Below, piece by piece: positions 1 to 8,112 of a DNA stretch of 41,573 bases (within the stretch, counting starts at the first letter, position 1; the number at the start of each line of letters is the position of its first letter). Below the pieces are notes generated by a model. The model did no database searches. It was not told the DNA's origin and was given only the letters and a program-made list of their open reading frames with translations. Source of the DNA: Mycobacterium syngnathidarum (GTDB lineage Bacteria > Actinomycetota > Actinomycetes > Mycobacteriales > Mycobacteriaceae); assembly GCF_001942625.1 (NCBI RefSeq), contig NZ_MLCL01000087.1:1-41573 (forward strand). Direction: 5' to 3'. Made by a program: the position numbers and the translations under genes.

Positions 1-72
1 GTACTCCTCGAGATGGTCGGTGACCAACCGCACCGCCCGGGCCTTGAACTCCTCGTCGTACTTCTTCGGCAT
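1..72 (-). CDS. IS3-family transposase OrfA, N-terminal 24 residues (partial)
   Basis: The ATG at 72 opens a frame beginning MPKKYDEEFKARAVRLV, the usual opening of an IS3/IS911-type OrfA helix-turn-helix protein that binds the IS ends. A GAGGGAAGG ribosome site lies about 11 bases upstream. The frame runs off the window, so length and integrity cannot be judged. It differs in sequence from the OrfA at 1051-1341 and so belongs to a different IS. Confidence 0.6.
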   Translation of the reverse strand, partial: MPKKYDEEFKARAVRLVTDHLEEY

Positions 73-126
73 GATGCGAACAACCTTCCCTCGAAAGAAG
101 GTGTGCATCAAACCCGGGGTGGTTCA
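1..126 (-). mobile_element. End of an IS3-family element, cut by the window edge
   Basis: The minus strand from 126 begins TGAACCACCCCGGG, a plausible IS3-type end starting with TG. A purine-rich ribosome site and the N-terminus of an OrfA-like protein follow. Only the leading end lies in the window. The element abuts the complete IS at 129 with two bases between them, so the second insertion landed at or beside its tip. The exact end is inferred, because the partner inverted repeat is outside the window. Confidence 0.5.
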
Positions 127-187
127 GGTGGCGAGTCCCCGTTACTGAGTCCACCCGGTTCTAGAGTCGGGTTTGTTTGATCCGGAT

Positions 188-1027
188 TCAGTTGATCTGG
201 CAGGCCATCGGGGTGTGGGTGTGCCTGCATGCCGCAGCGTACTCGGCCGGGGTTCGGTAGCCCAGGGCTGAGTGCCGGTGGCGGTGGTTGTGGTCGTGCT
301 TGAAGTCGCCGATGACCACCCGGGCTTCGAGCAGGGTGTTCCAGTGGTTGCGGTTCAGGCACTCCTTTCGCAGTCGGTTATTGAACGATTCGATGTATCC
401 GTTGTTCCACGGAGTGCCGGGCGGGATATAGACCATGCCCACCTTGTTCTCACAGAACTGTTGCAGCGCTTGGGAAATAAACTCCGGCCCATTGTCCATC
501 CGCAGCACTCTCGGCGGGCCACCGGTCGCGGCGAACACGGCTTGGAGCTCATCGACGAGCCGGTCGGCGGTGATCGAGCGCTCCACCAGGTTCAGCAGCG
601 AAACCCGGGTGTGCTCGTCGATCATCGACGCGATCTTGATCGCCTTGCCGTCGACGGTCGAGTCGTACTGGAAATCAATCGCCCACACCACATTCGGCGC
701 ATCGGCGACGATCGCCGGGATCGACGACACCCCGGCCCGCTTGCGCGGGCTGTGCACCCGCACCTGCAAGCCCTCCTCGCGCCACAGCCGGTGGACCTTC
801 TTCTTGTTGACCTCACGGTGCTCGTCGTAGCGCAACGCCGCCCAGGCACGCCGAAACCCATGACACGGGTGTTTCGTGGCATAGGCGCGCAGCCAGGCCC
901 TCATTTCAGCGTCGGGATCCTGTGGCGTCTGGGCCAGCGGCAGCCGGCGGCAGGTGGAACGGGCCAGCCCAACGGCCTTGCACGCCAACCGCTCCGACAT
1001 ACCCAACACGTCCTTGAGCATGTCCAC
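188..1027 (-). CDS. IS3-family transposase OrfB (DDE catalytic domain)
   Basis: This 279-residue protein carries an HTH_21-type N-terminal region and an rve integrase core. The three acidic residues appear as AIDFQYD, RMDNGPEF and ESFNNRLRKE, the last with the IS3-type ESFN...K/R spacing. OrfB is normally made as an OrfAB fusion by -1 slippage at 1057-1060, which reads GGGAAAATTC on the minus strand; after slippage the frame continues KILSPAAKRRAVD into OrfB. The ATG at 1027 is therefore only a nominal start. The frame is intact, so this copy could be active and could supply transposase to the truncated copy at 12676. Confidence 0.9.
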   Translation of the reverse strand: MDMLKDVLGMSERLACKAVGLARSTCRRLPLAQTPQDPDAEMRAWLRAYATKHPCHGFRRAWAALRYDEHREVNKKKVHRLWREEGLQVRVHSPRKRAGVSSIPAIVADAPNVVWAIDFQYDSTVDGKAIKIASMIDEHTRVSLLNLVERSITADRLVDELQAVFAATGGPPRVLRMDNGPEFISQALQQFCENKVGMVYIPPGTPWNNGYIESFNNRLRKECLNRNHWNTLLEARVVIGDFKHDHNHRHRHSALGYRTPAEYAAACRHTHTPMACQIN

Positions 1028-1050
1028 GGCGCGGCGCTTGGCAGCTGGGC

Positions 1051-1341
1051 TCAGAATTTTCCCTTCGCGACCTCCCGCAGCGCGTCCTTTTCCAGTTCGG
1101 CATCGGCCAGCAGCTTCTTGAGCCTGGCGTTTTGCTCGCGCAGCTCCTTGAGCTCCTTGGCGGCGTCGGTGTCCATCCCGCCGTAGGTGCGCCGCCAGTT
1201 GTACAGCGTGGCCGGCGACACCTCCAGCTCGGCGGCGATCTGCTCACCGGTCTTGCCCTCGGCAGCCAGCTCATCCGCGCGGCGCAACTTGCGCACGATG
1301 TCCTCCGCGGAATGCCGCTTGCGACCAGCCATGTGTTTCAT
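1051..1341 (-). CDS. IS3-family transposase OrfA
   Basis: This 96-residue protein has an N-terminal helix-turn-helix (KRHSAEDIVRKLRRADEL...SPATLYNWR) and a C-terminal leucine-zipper-like stretch (ELKELREQNARLKKLLADAELEK), the standard OrfA layout for end recognition and multimerisation. The ATG at 1341 is chosen because AAAGGA lies just upstream; a longer frame to 1395 would run through the inverted-repeat end. It finishes GKF-stop right after the A4 slippery run, as expected for frameshift-controlled transposase production. Confidence 0.85.
   Translation of the reverse strand: MKHMAGRKRHSAEDIVRKLRRADELAAEGKTGEQIAAELEVSPATLYNWRRTYGGMDTDAAKELKELREQNARLKKLLADAELEKDALREVAKGKF
1057..1060 (-). 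other. Programmed -1 frameshift site (A4) joining orfA and orfB
   Basis: On the minus strand the end of orfA reads GGGAAAATTCTGA. Slipping back one base on the A run avoids the TGA and continues in the orfB frame, giving an OrfAB product. A-run slippage is the known mechanism for the IS3 family; it has not been shown for this element. Confidence 0.7.
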
Positions 1342-1412
1342 CGTCCTTTCCGGCCCGACCTCGGGCCACAGGACTCTAAAACAAGCTGGACTCACTCAGT
1401 GGGAACACGCCA

Positions 1413-2050
1413 CCGGCACCAGTCGTTGTCCGCGTGGGCGACTAACGCAGGCCCGTTGTCGATGCGCACGTACGGCGCCCCATGTGTTTCGACCAATTGG
1501 TCGAGGATGTCGACGACTCCGTCGGCGTTGATGGCGCGGTCGACGTGGATCGCCAGGGCTTCGCGGGCGAACCCGTCGATGACGTTGAGCATCGTGATGG
1601 TGCGCCCGCCGGCGGTGGTGCCGAACCGGAAGTCCATCGCCCGGATCAGATTCGGACGGTTCGGGGACATCGCCCCGACCACGGTCCGGTCAGGCGTTCC
1701 TTCTTGCGGCGCTGCGGGACCCGCAGGCCCTCGTCGCGCCACAGCTGGCGGACGCGCGCTGCAATCGCTGCTCGTCGCCATAGCCCCAGCGGGGCCGATC
1801 GGTGGAGGATTTCCGCAGCCAGGCCCACAGCCGGGCTTCCTCATCAGTGGTCGGCGGCGGCGCGAGGCGCATCGTGGACCGATGCAGGCCCACCACCGCA
1901 CAGGCTCGACGCTCCGAGATCCCGAATCGCTCACACAACACCGTCACGGCGCTGCGCTCGTTGGCCTTCATGCCGCCGTACTGGGCCACCCAGCGGGATG
2001 AAGGCCTCTGGGAAAAACTCCACACCACGCTGCCGAAACTTCCTCCGTCG
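1413..2050 (-). pseudogene. Frameshifted, truncated IS3-family OrfB of a second element
   Basis: Pieces of one transposase lie in three frames of the minus strand. The N-terminal part starts near 1971 (MKANERSAVTVLCERFG...) and runs to about 1780. A middle part contains RVRQLWRDEGLRVPQRRKK. The catalytic part contains AMDFRFGTTAGG and RIDNGPALVAHADNDWCR. At least two frameshifts separate them. The gene stops at 1412, where the complete IS begins, before the catalytic Glu, and the expected continuation is not in the window. It is inactive and lies directly downstream of the mce operon. The right limit of the remnant is approximate. Confidence 0.8.
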
Positions 2051-2054
2051 AGAT

Positions 2055-2849
2055 TCAGATCGTCAAATCTTGGCGGAGGATCGACGAGAGTGCCTCGAGA
2101 GGGATATGGGTTTGAACGGCCCCGCCGTCCATCGACCACACCAACTGGTTGTGTGGCATCGGGTTCTCGCGCGACATCGGTCGATCAGGCATGAAAAGAA
2201 TCAGTTCACTCGATGTCAACGCAAATGCTCGGTAATTCTCTGAGTAGCCTGAGCCATCAACCTGCGGTTCGAACCGGTCGACGATGAAAGGGTATGCGCC
2301 GACAACGTGTGGCGGCCGTGCCGTGGCGAGCGATTCTTCGAGAAACGGCCGGGCCAGGGGCGGTAAGGCCGTGAGCGGGTCGATTCCGGGCTTGAACAGG
2401 TCGGCAAGCGATAGTTGATTGCCGGCGCCGAGGTCAAAAACGAAACTCCTGACAGCATTGTTTGCGTTGTTGCCTACGGTCTGCTGAGTCTCGCGAAATA
2501 CGACGGACCGCAGAGCTCGATGGGAGTGCGCGCTGTAGTCTATTGAGACATCGCTAGCACGAACCATGCTCGAACCCGCTGTGCGCCAGGACAAGACGCG
2601 ATCACGCAAATACGCTACGATTGGTGGCCCCATGTGCGGATGGCCGACCAGGTCTTGTGGAACCACAACTTTCAGAGCGAGGACAGCTTCCCGTTGCGAA
2701 CGAATGAAGGTCGTACAGTTGTCGTCCTGCGCTTCCCATTGGCCTCCGAACACCGCGTTGCACAGGGTGTCGGCGTGAGCTGATGATGCGCCGGCAAGCG
2801 CAGTGACGCATGCAATAGCGAGCGCGATCCGTAAGCCAGTTGTACCCAT
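2055..2849 (-). CDS. Secreted DUF3298-like protein at the end of the mce operon
   Basis: This is a 264-residue protein with a signal peptide (GLRIALAIACVTALAGASSAHA, residues about 4-25). The mature part resembles DUF3298/RsiV-type extracellular domains: VSIDYSAHSHRA, a FDLGAGNQLSLADLF block and a C-terminal IPLEAL. The ATG at 2849 lies four bases after the mas stop; the longer upstream frame overlaps mas and lacks a signal peptide. Its position as last gene of a tightly packed mce operon suggests an envelope role tied to the Mce transporter, but no function is known to me. The stop lies beside IS debris, so any genes once downstream may be lost. Confidence 0.75.
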   Translation of the reverse strand: MGTTGLRIALAIACVTALAGASSAHADTLCNAVFGGQWEAQDDNCTTFIRSQREAVLALKVVVPQDLVGHPHMGPPIVAYLRDRVLSWRTAGSSMVRASDVSIDYSAHSHRALRSVVFRETQQTVGNNANNAVRSFVFDLGAGNQLSLADLFKPGIDPLTALPPLARPFLEESLATARPPHVVGAYPFIVDRFEPQVDGSGYSENYRAFALTSSELILFMPDRPMSRENPMPHNQLVWSMDGGAVQTHIPLEALSSILRQDLTI

Positions 2850-2853
2850 TGCG

Positions 2854-3552
2854 CTACTTGATATCCACTTTGCTTGCGAGCCAGCGGTTATCGATGCGTT
2901 CGAGAACGATCGTAACCCGGCTGCGGTCGATCCGCGGCTCTGGGTTGACTGCATTGCTTATTGATTGATCTATGAAGAGGAGCACTTCCACCTTGTCAGG
3001 GGTGACTGACTTGACCGCTGAATCCACGACCACGCCGTGGCTTACAGCTTTGTTGTCGATAAGCAACTGCCGAAGTTGGGCAGCCGACTGGGTGTAAAGA
3101 TCCTTGAACTCGCCAGTTGCACCCTGGAGTACCTTCGCGTAGTTCTCATCGACCTTGGCGCTGTCGATACTCGTCAGGGTAACCCCATAATCATTGGCAA
3201 CTGCGAGTGCTTCACGACCCGTCGCGACTAGATCGTGTTGGCGTTTGACCTGCCACCCAAAGAAAGCCGCCGTGCCCACTGCGAGGAGCAGCGCCACTAG
3301 CAACACGGCGCCGATGAGGGTCGTCCGGGAACCCCGACCAAGCCGACTCTCGGTAGCAGGGTCGTCTAGGTCGACAGATTGGTGTTGATCGTCGGGATCG
3401 TCCGTGGGATCAACGCCTGTCACCTCATCTGCATCGTGGTTCTCGGGTGATTGATCGACGTCCTTGTCGCCGGAACTATGCTCATTCTCCTCACAGTCGT
3501 TGCTCCCGTTGATCTGATCGAACACATCCTTGGTTCTGGTCCGGCTGAACAT
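2854..3552 (-). CDS. Mce-associated membrane protein (Mas)
   Basis: This 232-residue protein has an acidic, disordered cytoplasmic N-terminus (about residues 18-68, rich in D and E), one transmembrane helix (TLIGAVLLVALLLAVGTAAFF, about 78-98) and an extracytoplasmic domain ending RWLASKVDIK. This is the usual layout of Mas proteins encoded after mceF, which have been linked to Mce complex stability in mycobacteria. GGAGGCACG precedes the ATG at 3552. It follows mceF by 17 bases and is followed by the DUF3298-like gene after 4 bases, so it is part of the operon. Confidence 0.85.
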   Translation of the reverse strand: MFSRTRTKDVFDQINGSNDCEENEHSSGDKDVDQSPENHDADEVTGVDPTDDPDDQHQSVDLDDPATESRLGRGSRTTLIGAVLLVALLLAVGTAAFFGWQVKRQHDLVATGREALAVANDYGVTLTSIDSAKVDENYAKVLQGATGEFKDLYTQSAAQLRQLLIDNKAVSHGVVVDSAVKSVTPDKVEVLLFIDQSISNAVNPEPRIDRSRVTIVLERIDNRWLASKVDIK

Positions 3553-3569
3553 CGTGCCTCCTATGCGTC

Positions 3570-4844
3570 TTACTTCGGCGGTGGCGCCAGGTTCTTGGGC
3601 GGCCCACCATAGGGTGTCGGGATAGTGTTGGGCCCCACGGGTGCTGGGTCGGTGGTTGCGAGGGGATCGTGGCCTGGCGGTGGCCGATCAGTGTCGTCGC
3701 CGGGAGGCCGCGGCGCATTGCGCGCGCCCCGAATAAGTACCGCGGGATCAGGATTATTGCAGTACGTATACCTGTACGGCTCGGGAAAGTCCGCCTGTGA
3801 TGGGGGACGTCGCGGCAGGTTGTAGTCGCAGGAATAGCGTGGGTAGGGGTCGACGATCTCCCAGACTCCTCCATCGCGGAAAGTCGACGCTACCGCATCG
3901 ATCACCGAACCCCGTTGCTCCAGTGGCGGGAACAGAGCTTTGAGCGCAGGTACCCTCACATAGGACAACTGCGCGACGGTGGTCAGGTTGCCGAGCAACT
4001 GGACCATGGTTTCGGAGTTGTCCGCAATGACAGCGTCCAGCGCGGTGAGTGGCCGACTTCCCGTATCGACCAATTGACGGTAGCCCCCCTCCATCCGGTT
4101 GGCTCCCGCTACGATTTCACGGACGTCCGTCGCCGTTTCGAGCAGCTCGGAATCGGCGTCGGTCACCATCGTGAAAATCGTACGGCTATTGCGAATGACC
4201 CGAATGGTTTCTGGGAGGACAGAATCCAGTGTCGAAATGAGGAAAATTCCGCCATCGAAGATGGCCGAAAGCTTCTCCGGTCCTGCCGCCCCTACGCCCA
4301 TCTCCTTCGTCATTGCTGAGAGCTTCGCTGGATCAAGCTGTGCAAGAAGGCCTTCAGCGTCTGTCACCAGACGATGAAACTGCACGGGGATGTCAGTCTG
4401 AGTTGCGCTGACCGTGTCGCCGTCACGAAGGAACGGCCCGGTACCGTTTGCGGGCCGGATGTCTAGGTACTGCTCGCCGGCGGGAGAAAGGCCGGAGACC
4501 CGGAATGCCGCGTCCTTGGGAATCTGGAGGTCTGGGTCGATCTCGATCTCGGCTACCACTCCATCGCCATCGACTTGTACAGCAAGGACTTTGCCAATCT
4601 GGACGCCCCGCAGTGTCACATCTTGACTGGCGAGGAGCCCGCCTGACTCTGACAGCTGAATGCGGAGACCAACTGTCGCGCGGACCGGATTGTATCCGAA
4701 CGTACCCAACGATATGTAGCCGAAAGCAGCAGTGAGAGTGAGGAACAGGCCCGCAAGAGCGACCGCTGTACGGCGGGCGCGTATGGCTTGCACTGAGTCG
4801 ACGGCGGCACCGGCGCATCGCTGGAAGATATTGGGCACGCTCAT
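3570..4844 (-). CDS. mceF: Mce family protein MceF
   Basis: This 424-residue subunit has an N-terminal transmembrane anchor (about 29-48), an MlaD/Mce domain (NPVRATVGLRIQLSESG...DVTLRGVQIGKV...LDIRP) and a long helical middle region. Its C-terminal tail is proline-rich (RPPPGHDPLATTDPAP to the end), as in other MceF proteins. Mce subunits form a periplasmic assembly that shuttles lipids to the YrbE permease. The start overlaps the mceE stop by 4 bases (ATGA), implying translational coupling. It sits sixth in the mce gene order, which fixes the letter. The substrate is unknown. Confidence 0.9.
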   Translation of the reverse strand: MSVPNIFQRCAGAAVDSVQAIRARRTAVALAGLFLTLTAAFGYISLGTFGYNPVRATVGLRIQLSESGGLLASQDVTLRGVQIGKVLAVQVDGDGVVAEIEIDPDLQIPKDAAFRVSGLSPAGEQYLDIRPANGTGPFLRDGDTVSATQTDIPVQFHRLVTDAEGLLAQLDPAKLSAMTKEMGVGAAGPEKLSAIFDGGIFLISTLDSVLPETIRVIRNSRTIFTMVTDADSELLETATDVREIVAGANRMEGGYRQLVDTGSRPLTALDAVIADNSETMVQLLGNLTTVAQLSYVRVPALKALFPPLEQRGSVIDAVASTFRDGGVWEIVDPYPRYSCDYNLPRRPPSQADFPEPYRYTYCNNPDPAVLIRGARNAPRPPGDDTDRPPPGHDPLATTDPAPVGPNTIPTPYGGPPKNLAPPPK

Positions 4845-5962
4845 CGCTGAGGCCCGTAAATTCTATTCAGCAAGAGATTCCATTGATACCGCAAACTACC
4901 GATCATCGCGTGCCAGTCGGTGCCGTCCGGACCGTGCGTCATCGGATCGCCTGGATAGTTCATATCTGGTAGAGCGCCAAGTGCGATCTGTTCTACGTCC
5001 CCTGCGGCATGGAGGTTGGCGCCGGAGGTCAGCTTGAGAAGCCTTGGGACGATTCGATTGAAGGTCGTCAGCGACGTGTTGGGGTCGATGCTTGCGTCGT
5101 TGAATGCGTCACTCAGCCTATTCAAGTCGGCAATGAGGCTGCGGGAATCAGTGCCTTGTAACGCCGGAAATCGCGATAGTTGCCGCGTAGTGCGGGCGAC
5201 AGAACCGATCAAAGTCACGATCTGATCGCGGTTATCGGCGATGACTGCGATCGCTGGATCTGCAGCTGCGAGCGCAGCATTGATCGTGTGCTGACGTGCG
5301 GACAAGCTAGACGCCAGTTCGGATGTGCGGTGCAGGGCCTCTGTGATCTCATCTGAGCGTGCGTTGAGTTGTGCAATCAATCTGTTCGACTGATGGAGCA
5401 GGTCGGCGATCTTCGTGCCACTGTCTCCGACGGCCGAGCCGGCGCCGTTGAGGATGTGGGTTAAGCTGCGGATCACCCCGCCATTGACAAGCACAGCAGC
5501 TGAACTGAGCAACTCCTCGACGGTGGCACCAGCCGATGTTGCAGCCAAGGGAATGATGTCTCCGTCGGCCAACGGTGTGCTAGCCGACCGTTGGTCCGGA
5601 TGAGGCTGGACTGCGACGAAGAGATCGCCGAGGGGCGTGGCCGACCTAAGCTCAACGGTTGCGCCGTCGTAGATCGAGACGTCCTCACGTATGCGCATAG
5701 TTACCTGCGCGGTGAACTCCTTGGCTTGAATCTTCTCAACCTCGCCGATGTCAGCGCCACCGACCTTCACCTTCGCATGAGCCGGCAAGTTTAGTGCATT
5801 AGTGAAAACCGCAGTCAACGTGTAGGTCTCGCCACCTACTGAAGGAGAACTCAGCGGGAGGCTTTCTAGTCCGGACGAACAACCGGACAAGACCGCGATC
5901 ACCCCGATAGACAGTACGTTGCGATAGCGGCGAGTTACGTGGGTGCCCAGCAGAGACGTCAT
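4841..5962 (-). CDS. mceE: Mce family lipoprotein MceE
   Basis: This 373-residue protein has a lipoprotein signal ending VLSGC (lipidated Cys about residue 28), the hallmark that separates MceE (LprK-type) from the other Mce subunits. A Mce/MlaD domain follows (YTLTAVFTNALNLPAHAKVKVGG), then a helical region and a C-terminus with DMNYPGDPMTHGPDG. It overlaps mceD and mceF by ATGA on both sides. It probably anchors the Mce assembly to the outer face of the plasma membrane by its lipid. Confidence 0.9.
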   Translation of the reverse strand: MTSLLGTHVTRRYRNVLSIGVIAVLSGCSSGLESLPLSSPSVGGETYTLTAVFTNALNLPAHAKVKVGGADIGEVEKIQAKEFTAQVTMRIREDVSIYDGATVELRSATPLGDLFVAVQPHPDQRSASTPLADGDIIPLAATSAGATVEELLSSAAVLVNGGVIRSLTHILNGAGSAVGDSGTKIADLLHQSNRLIAQLNARSDEITEALHRTSELASSLSARQHTINAALAAADPAIAVIADNRDQIVTLIGSVARTTRQLSRFPALQGTDSRSLIADLNRLSDAFNDASIDPNTSLTTFNRIVPRLLKLTSGANLHAAGDVEQIALGALPDMNYPGDPMTHGPDGTDWHAMIGSLRYQWNLLLNRIYGPQR

Positions 5963-7062
5963 TTCTCCACTCCCGCCATGAGTTCCAGCATTCCGGTGAG
6001 GCCGAAATCCGGTCCGTAGTCGCGGAGTGTGCCTGTGGCGCAGCCGAGCTGTTTGAGGCCGATGAGATTACACATTTCTTTGCTGAGCTGGCTGTCAAAG
6101 AGAATCTTGTCGGCGAGGGCGTGCAGTCGGACGGCGCCATTGTCGGCGTCGATGGCATTCCAGACGTTGTCGAGTGTCATTGGCGCGAGGTTGAAGAACT
6201 CTGCGACCTCACGTTGGTAGTCGACCAGTGCTTGGGTGATGGCCCTTGAGTCGGCGGCAGTCGTCTTCAGTCCGTCACGTCTGGATTCCAGTACCGATGC
6301 AACTTGCATCAGAATTTGGTTGATCTTGGAGCCCGTCGTGCCAGTGCCTAGGCTTTCGTCGGCCAGTATGTCGCTGAGCTGGTGCACGTTTGATCCGAAC
6401 TCTCGGATCGTCTGCTCGTTCTCTACGGCGGATTGCGTGAGCATGTCGAGGCTGGTGGCAATCGTATTAATGTTCTCTTTGGTGCGGGCCCCGTGATCGG
6501 TCTCGAGCCGTAGGGCTGATGACAGTTCGCTCAGCGTGCTCTTGAGATCCTCACCGTTGTCCGTCGCGATCTGCGCGCCGACATTCACCAGATCGGCCAA
6601 CGGCCCAGAGCCCTCGCCGTTTCCGCGGAGGGCGACTGCTAGCCGGTCGATCATGGCAAGTGTCCTGTCGAATTCCACGGGAGTACGGGTACGCCCGAGG
6701 CCGATGACGTCTCCGTCGCCTAGCTTCGGACCTCCGCGATAGGGGGGCGTAAGTTCAACATGTCGGTCTGTGAGAATCGACGTGGACACAGTGACTGCCT
6801 GAACATCAGCGGGTATGTCGATCCCGTCGTCGAGCACGAGCGTGACTTCGACGGAATCACCCTTCGTCGTGATGCGGTCAACATGTCCGACCTGCATACC
6901 TAGCACAGCAACGGTGTTGCCTTCGTAAAGCCCGATCGCGTCCTCGAAATGAGCGGTCACCGTGATTGGTTGGGTGCCAGCGCGGTTGGTTATCAAAGTC
7001 GTAGCAACGGCGAGGGCGGCGGCAATCACGGCAGTGAGCCAGACCAATGTCCTTCTACTCAT
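5959..7062 (-). CDS. mceD: Mce family protein MceD
   Basis: This 367-residue subunit starts at the ATG at 7062, which overlaps the mceC stop by four bases; a longer frame to 7128 would lie inside mceC. It has an N-terminal membrane anchor (LVWLTAVIAAALAVATTLI, residues 6-24), a Mce domain (ITVTAHFEDAIGLYEGNTVAVLG), long helices, and a C-terminal Cys pair (EMCNLIGLKQLGC) that may form a disulfide. It is the fourth mce gene. It probably contributes to the lipid channel of the complex, but nothing in the sequence gives the substrate. Confidence 0.9.
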   Translation of the reverse strand: MSRRTLVWLTAVIAAALAVATTLITNRAGTQPITVTAHFEDAIGLYEGNTVAVLGMQVGHVDRITTKGDSVEVTLVLDDGIDIPADVQAVTVSTSILTDRHVELTPPYRGGPKLGDGDVIGLGRTRTPVEFDRTLAMIDRLAVALRGNGEGSGPLADLVNVGAQIATDNGEDLKSTLSELSSALRLETDHGARTKENINTIATSLDMLTQSAVENEQTIREFGSNVHQLSDILADESLGTGTTGSKINQILMQVASVLESRRDGLKTTAADSRAITQALVDYQREVAEFFNLAPMTLDNVWNAIDADNGAVRLHALADKILFDSQLSKEMCNLIGLKQLGCATGTLRDYGPDFGLTGMLELMAGVEK

Positions 7063-8105
7063 GCGCAATCCTCGAAATACTCGACCAATCCGAATTGCTC
7101 GGCACGGCCGCTGATTGCGCACATCCATGAGTCGATGAGTGGGCCGGATGAAAATGTTCCATCGATTCCGGTGCCACTGCCCGTAGCGTTGGCGATGTTA
7201 CGCATGGCGATCGGGAGGGCCTGCAGTGTATTGCGGAACAGCGCGTCATGCTCGGCGATCATTCGCGTGAAGTCGCGCACACTGTCTAGCATTTCGTTGA
7301 GAGCGTGCTCGTCCGTCAGGATTCGAGATAACGTGTGCGCCAAGGCAGTCGTGCCTTCGAACAGTCGTTCAATGGCCGCGCGACGAGTCGTGATCTCGCC
7401 GATCAGGTCTCGACCTTGCAGGACGAGCATCCCCAGATTGGCCTTCTGGTCCCTGATTGTTGCGGCGAGCTTGTCGGTGCTGGAGAGTAGTGTGCCAATC
7501 TGACCCCGCCGATCGGAGATGATGCGGGATAGCGACTTTAGATTCCGCAGTGCGTCAGGCAACGCTTGAGGAAGACCGTCAAGGCTGCGCGACACAGTGG
7601 TCATTGAGTTGGCGATTTGATCGGCATCAACCTGATCGAAAGTCGTTGTGGCATCAGCTAAGGCAGTCTGTAGGTCATAAGGCGCCGACGTATTGGAGAG
7701 AGGGATCGTGTGGCCTTGGAGGCTGCCCGAACGTCCGGGAGTCAACTCGATGTAGCGGGACCCCAGTAGGGTAGTGAGTTTGATAGCCGCCTTCGTATCG
7801 CTGCCCAGGTAGACGCCCTTGTCGATCGACAATCTCATCTCAACCCGATCGCCGGCCAACGTGAGGGCATCGACATGGCCGACGGAGATACCGGCGATGG
7901 TTACCTGGTCGTCCTCGCGTACAGAGGCTGCTTGAGCGAATTCGGCACGATATATCGTCTTGCCGAGATTCAGTGCGCCCGTTAAGGCAACTGCGCCCAC
8001 TACCGCAACCATGACGACCAGTGCGACCGTGCCGATGGCAATCTTGTTGTAGTCCTCAATGGGGCGCGTGAGGCTTAGGCGCCCGAGTGCTCGTCTGATG
8101 ATCAT
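7059..8105 (-). CDS. mceC: Mce family protein MceC
   Basis: This 348-residue protein has an N-terminal transmembrane anchor (about 25-46), a Mce domain (YRAEFAQAASVREDDQVTIAGI...GSRYIELTPG) and a coiled helical region with DRRGQIGTLLSSTDKL, a motif typical of MceB/C/D helices. Its tail is short, without the proline-rich extension seen in many MceC proteins. It begins seven bases after the mceB stop and overlaps mceD by four bases. Confidence 0.88.
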   Translation of the reverse strand: MIIRRALGRLSLTRPIEDYNKIAIGTVALVVMVAVVGAVALTGALNLGKTIYRAEFAQAASVREDDQVTIAGISVGHVDALTLAGDRVEMRLSIDKGVYLGSDTKAAIKLTTLLGSRYIELTPGRSGSLQGHTIPLSNTSAPYDLQTALADATTTFDQVDADQIANSMTTVSRSLDGLPQALPDALRNLKSLSRIISDRRGQIGTLLSSTDKLAATIRDQKANLGMLVLQGRDLIGEITTRRAAIERLFEGTTALAHTLSRILTDEHALNEMLDSVRDFTRMIAEHDALFRNTLQALPIAMRNIANATGSGTGIDGTFSSGPLIDSWMCAISGRAEQFGLVEYFEDCA

Positions 8106-8112
8106 TCTGGAC

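Larger units (their letters stand above)
129..1412 (-). mobile_element. Complete IS3-family insertion sequence (IS407-like), 1284 bp
   Basis: The ends are imperfect inverted repeats: TGGCGAGTCCCCGTTACTGA at 129, and the related ...GTGGGAACACGCCA closing at 1412, giving TG...CA termini. Between them, on the minus strand, are orfA, a -1 slippage site and orfB with a DDE core. No matching direct repeat flanks the element (CAGG left, CCGG right), which suggests that a flank was rearranged. The 840 bp from 129 to 968 recur at 12676-13515 in the same orientation with no difference that I noticed. Group assignment is by OrfA/OrfB style only. Confidence 0.85.

Noticed and set aside
272..1186. Long plus-strand frame (304 residues) through the IS, with a twin at 12819-13583
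   Set aside because: It is antisense to OrfB/OrfA and Arg/Val/His-rich; the minus-strand frame has the full DDE motif set.
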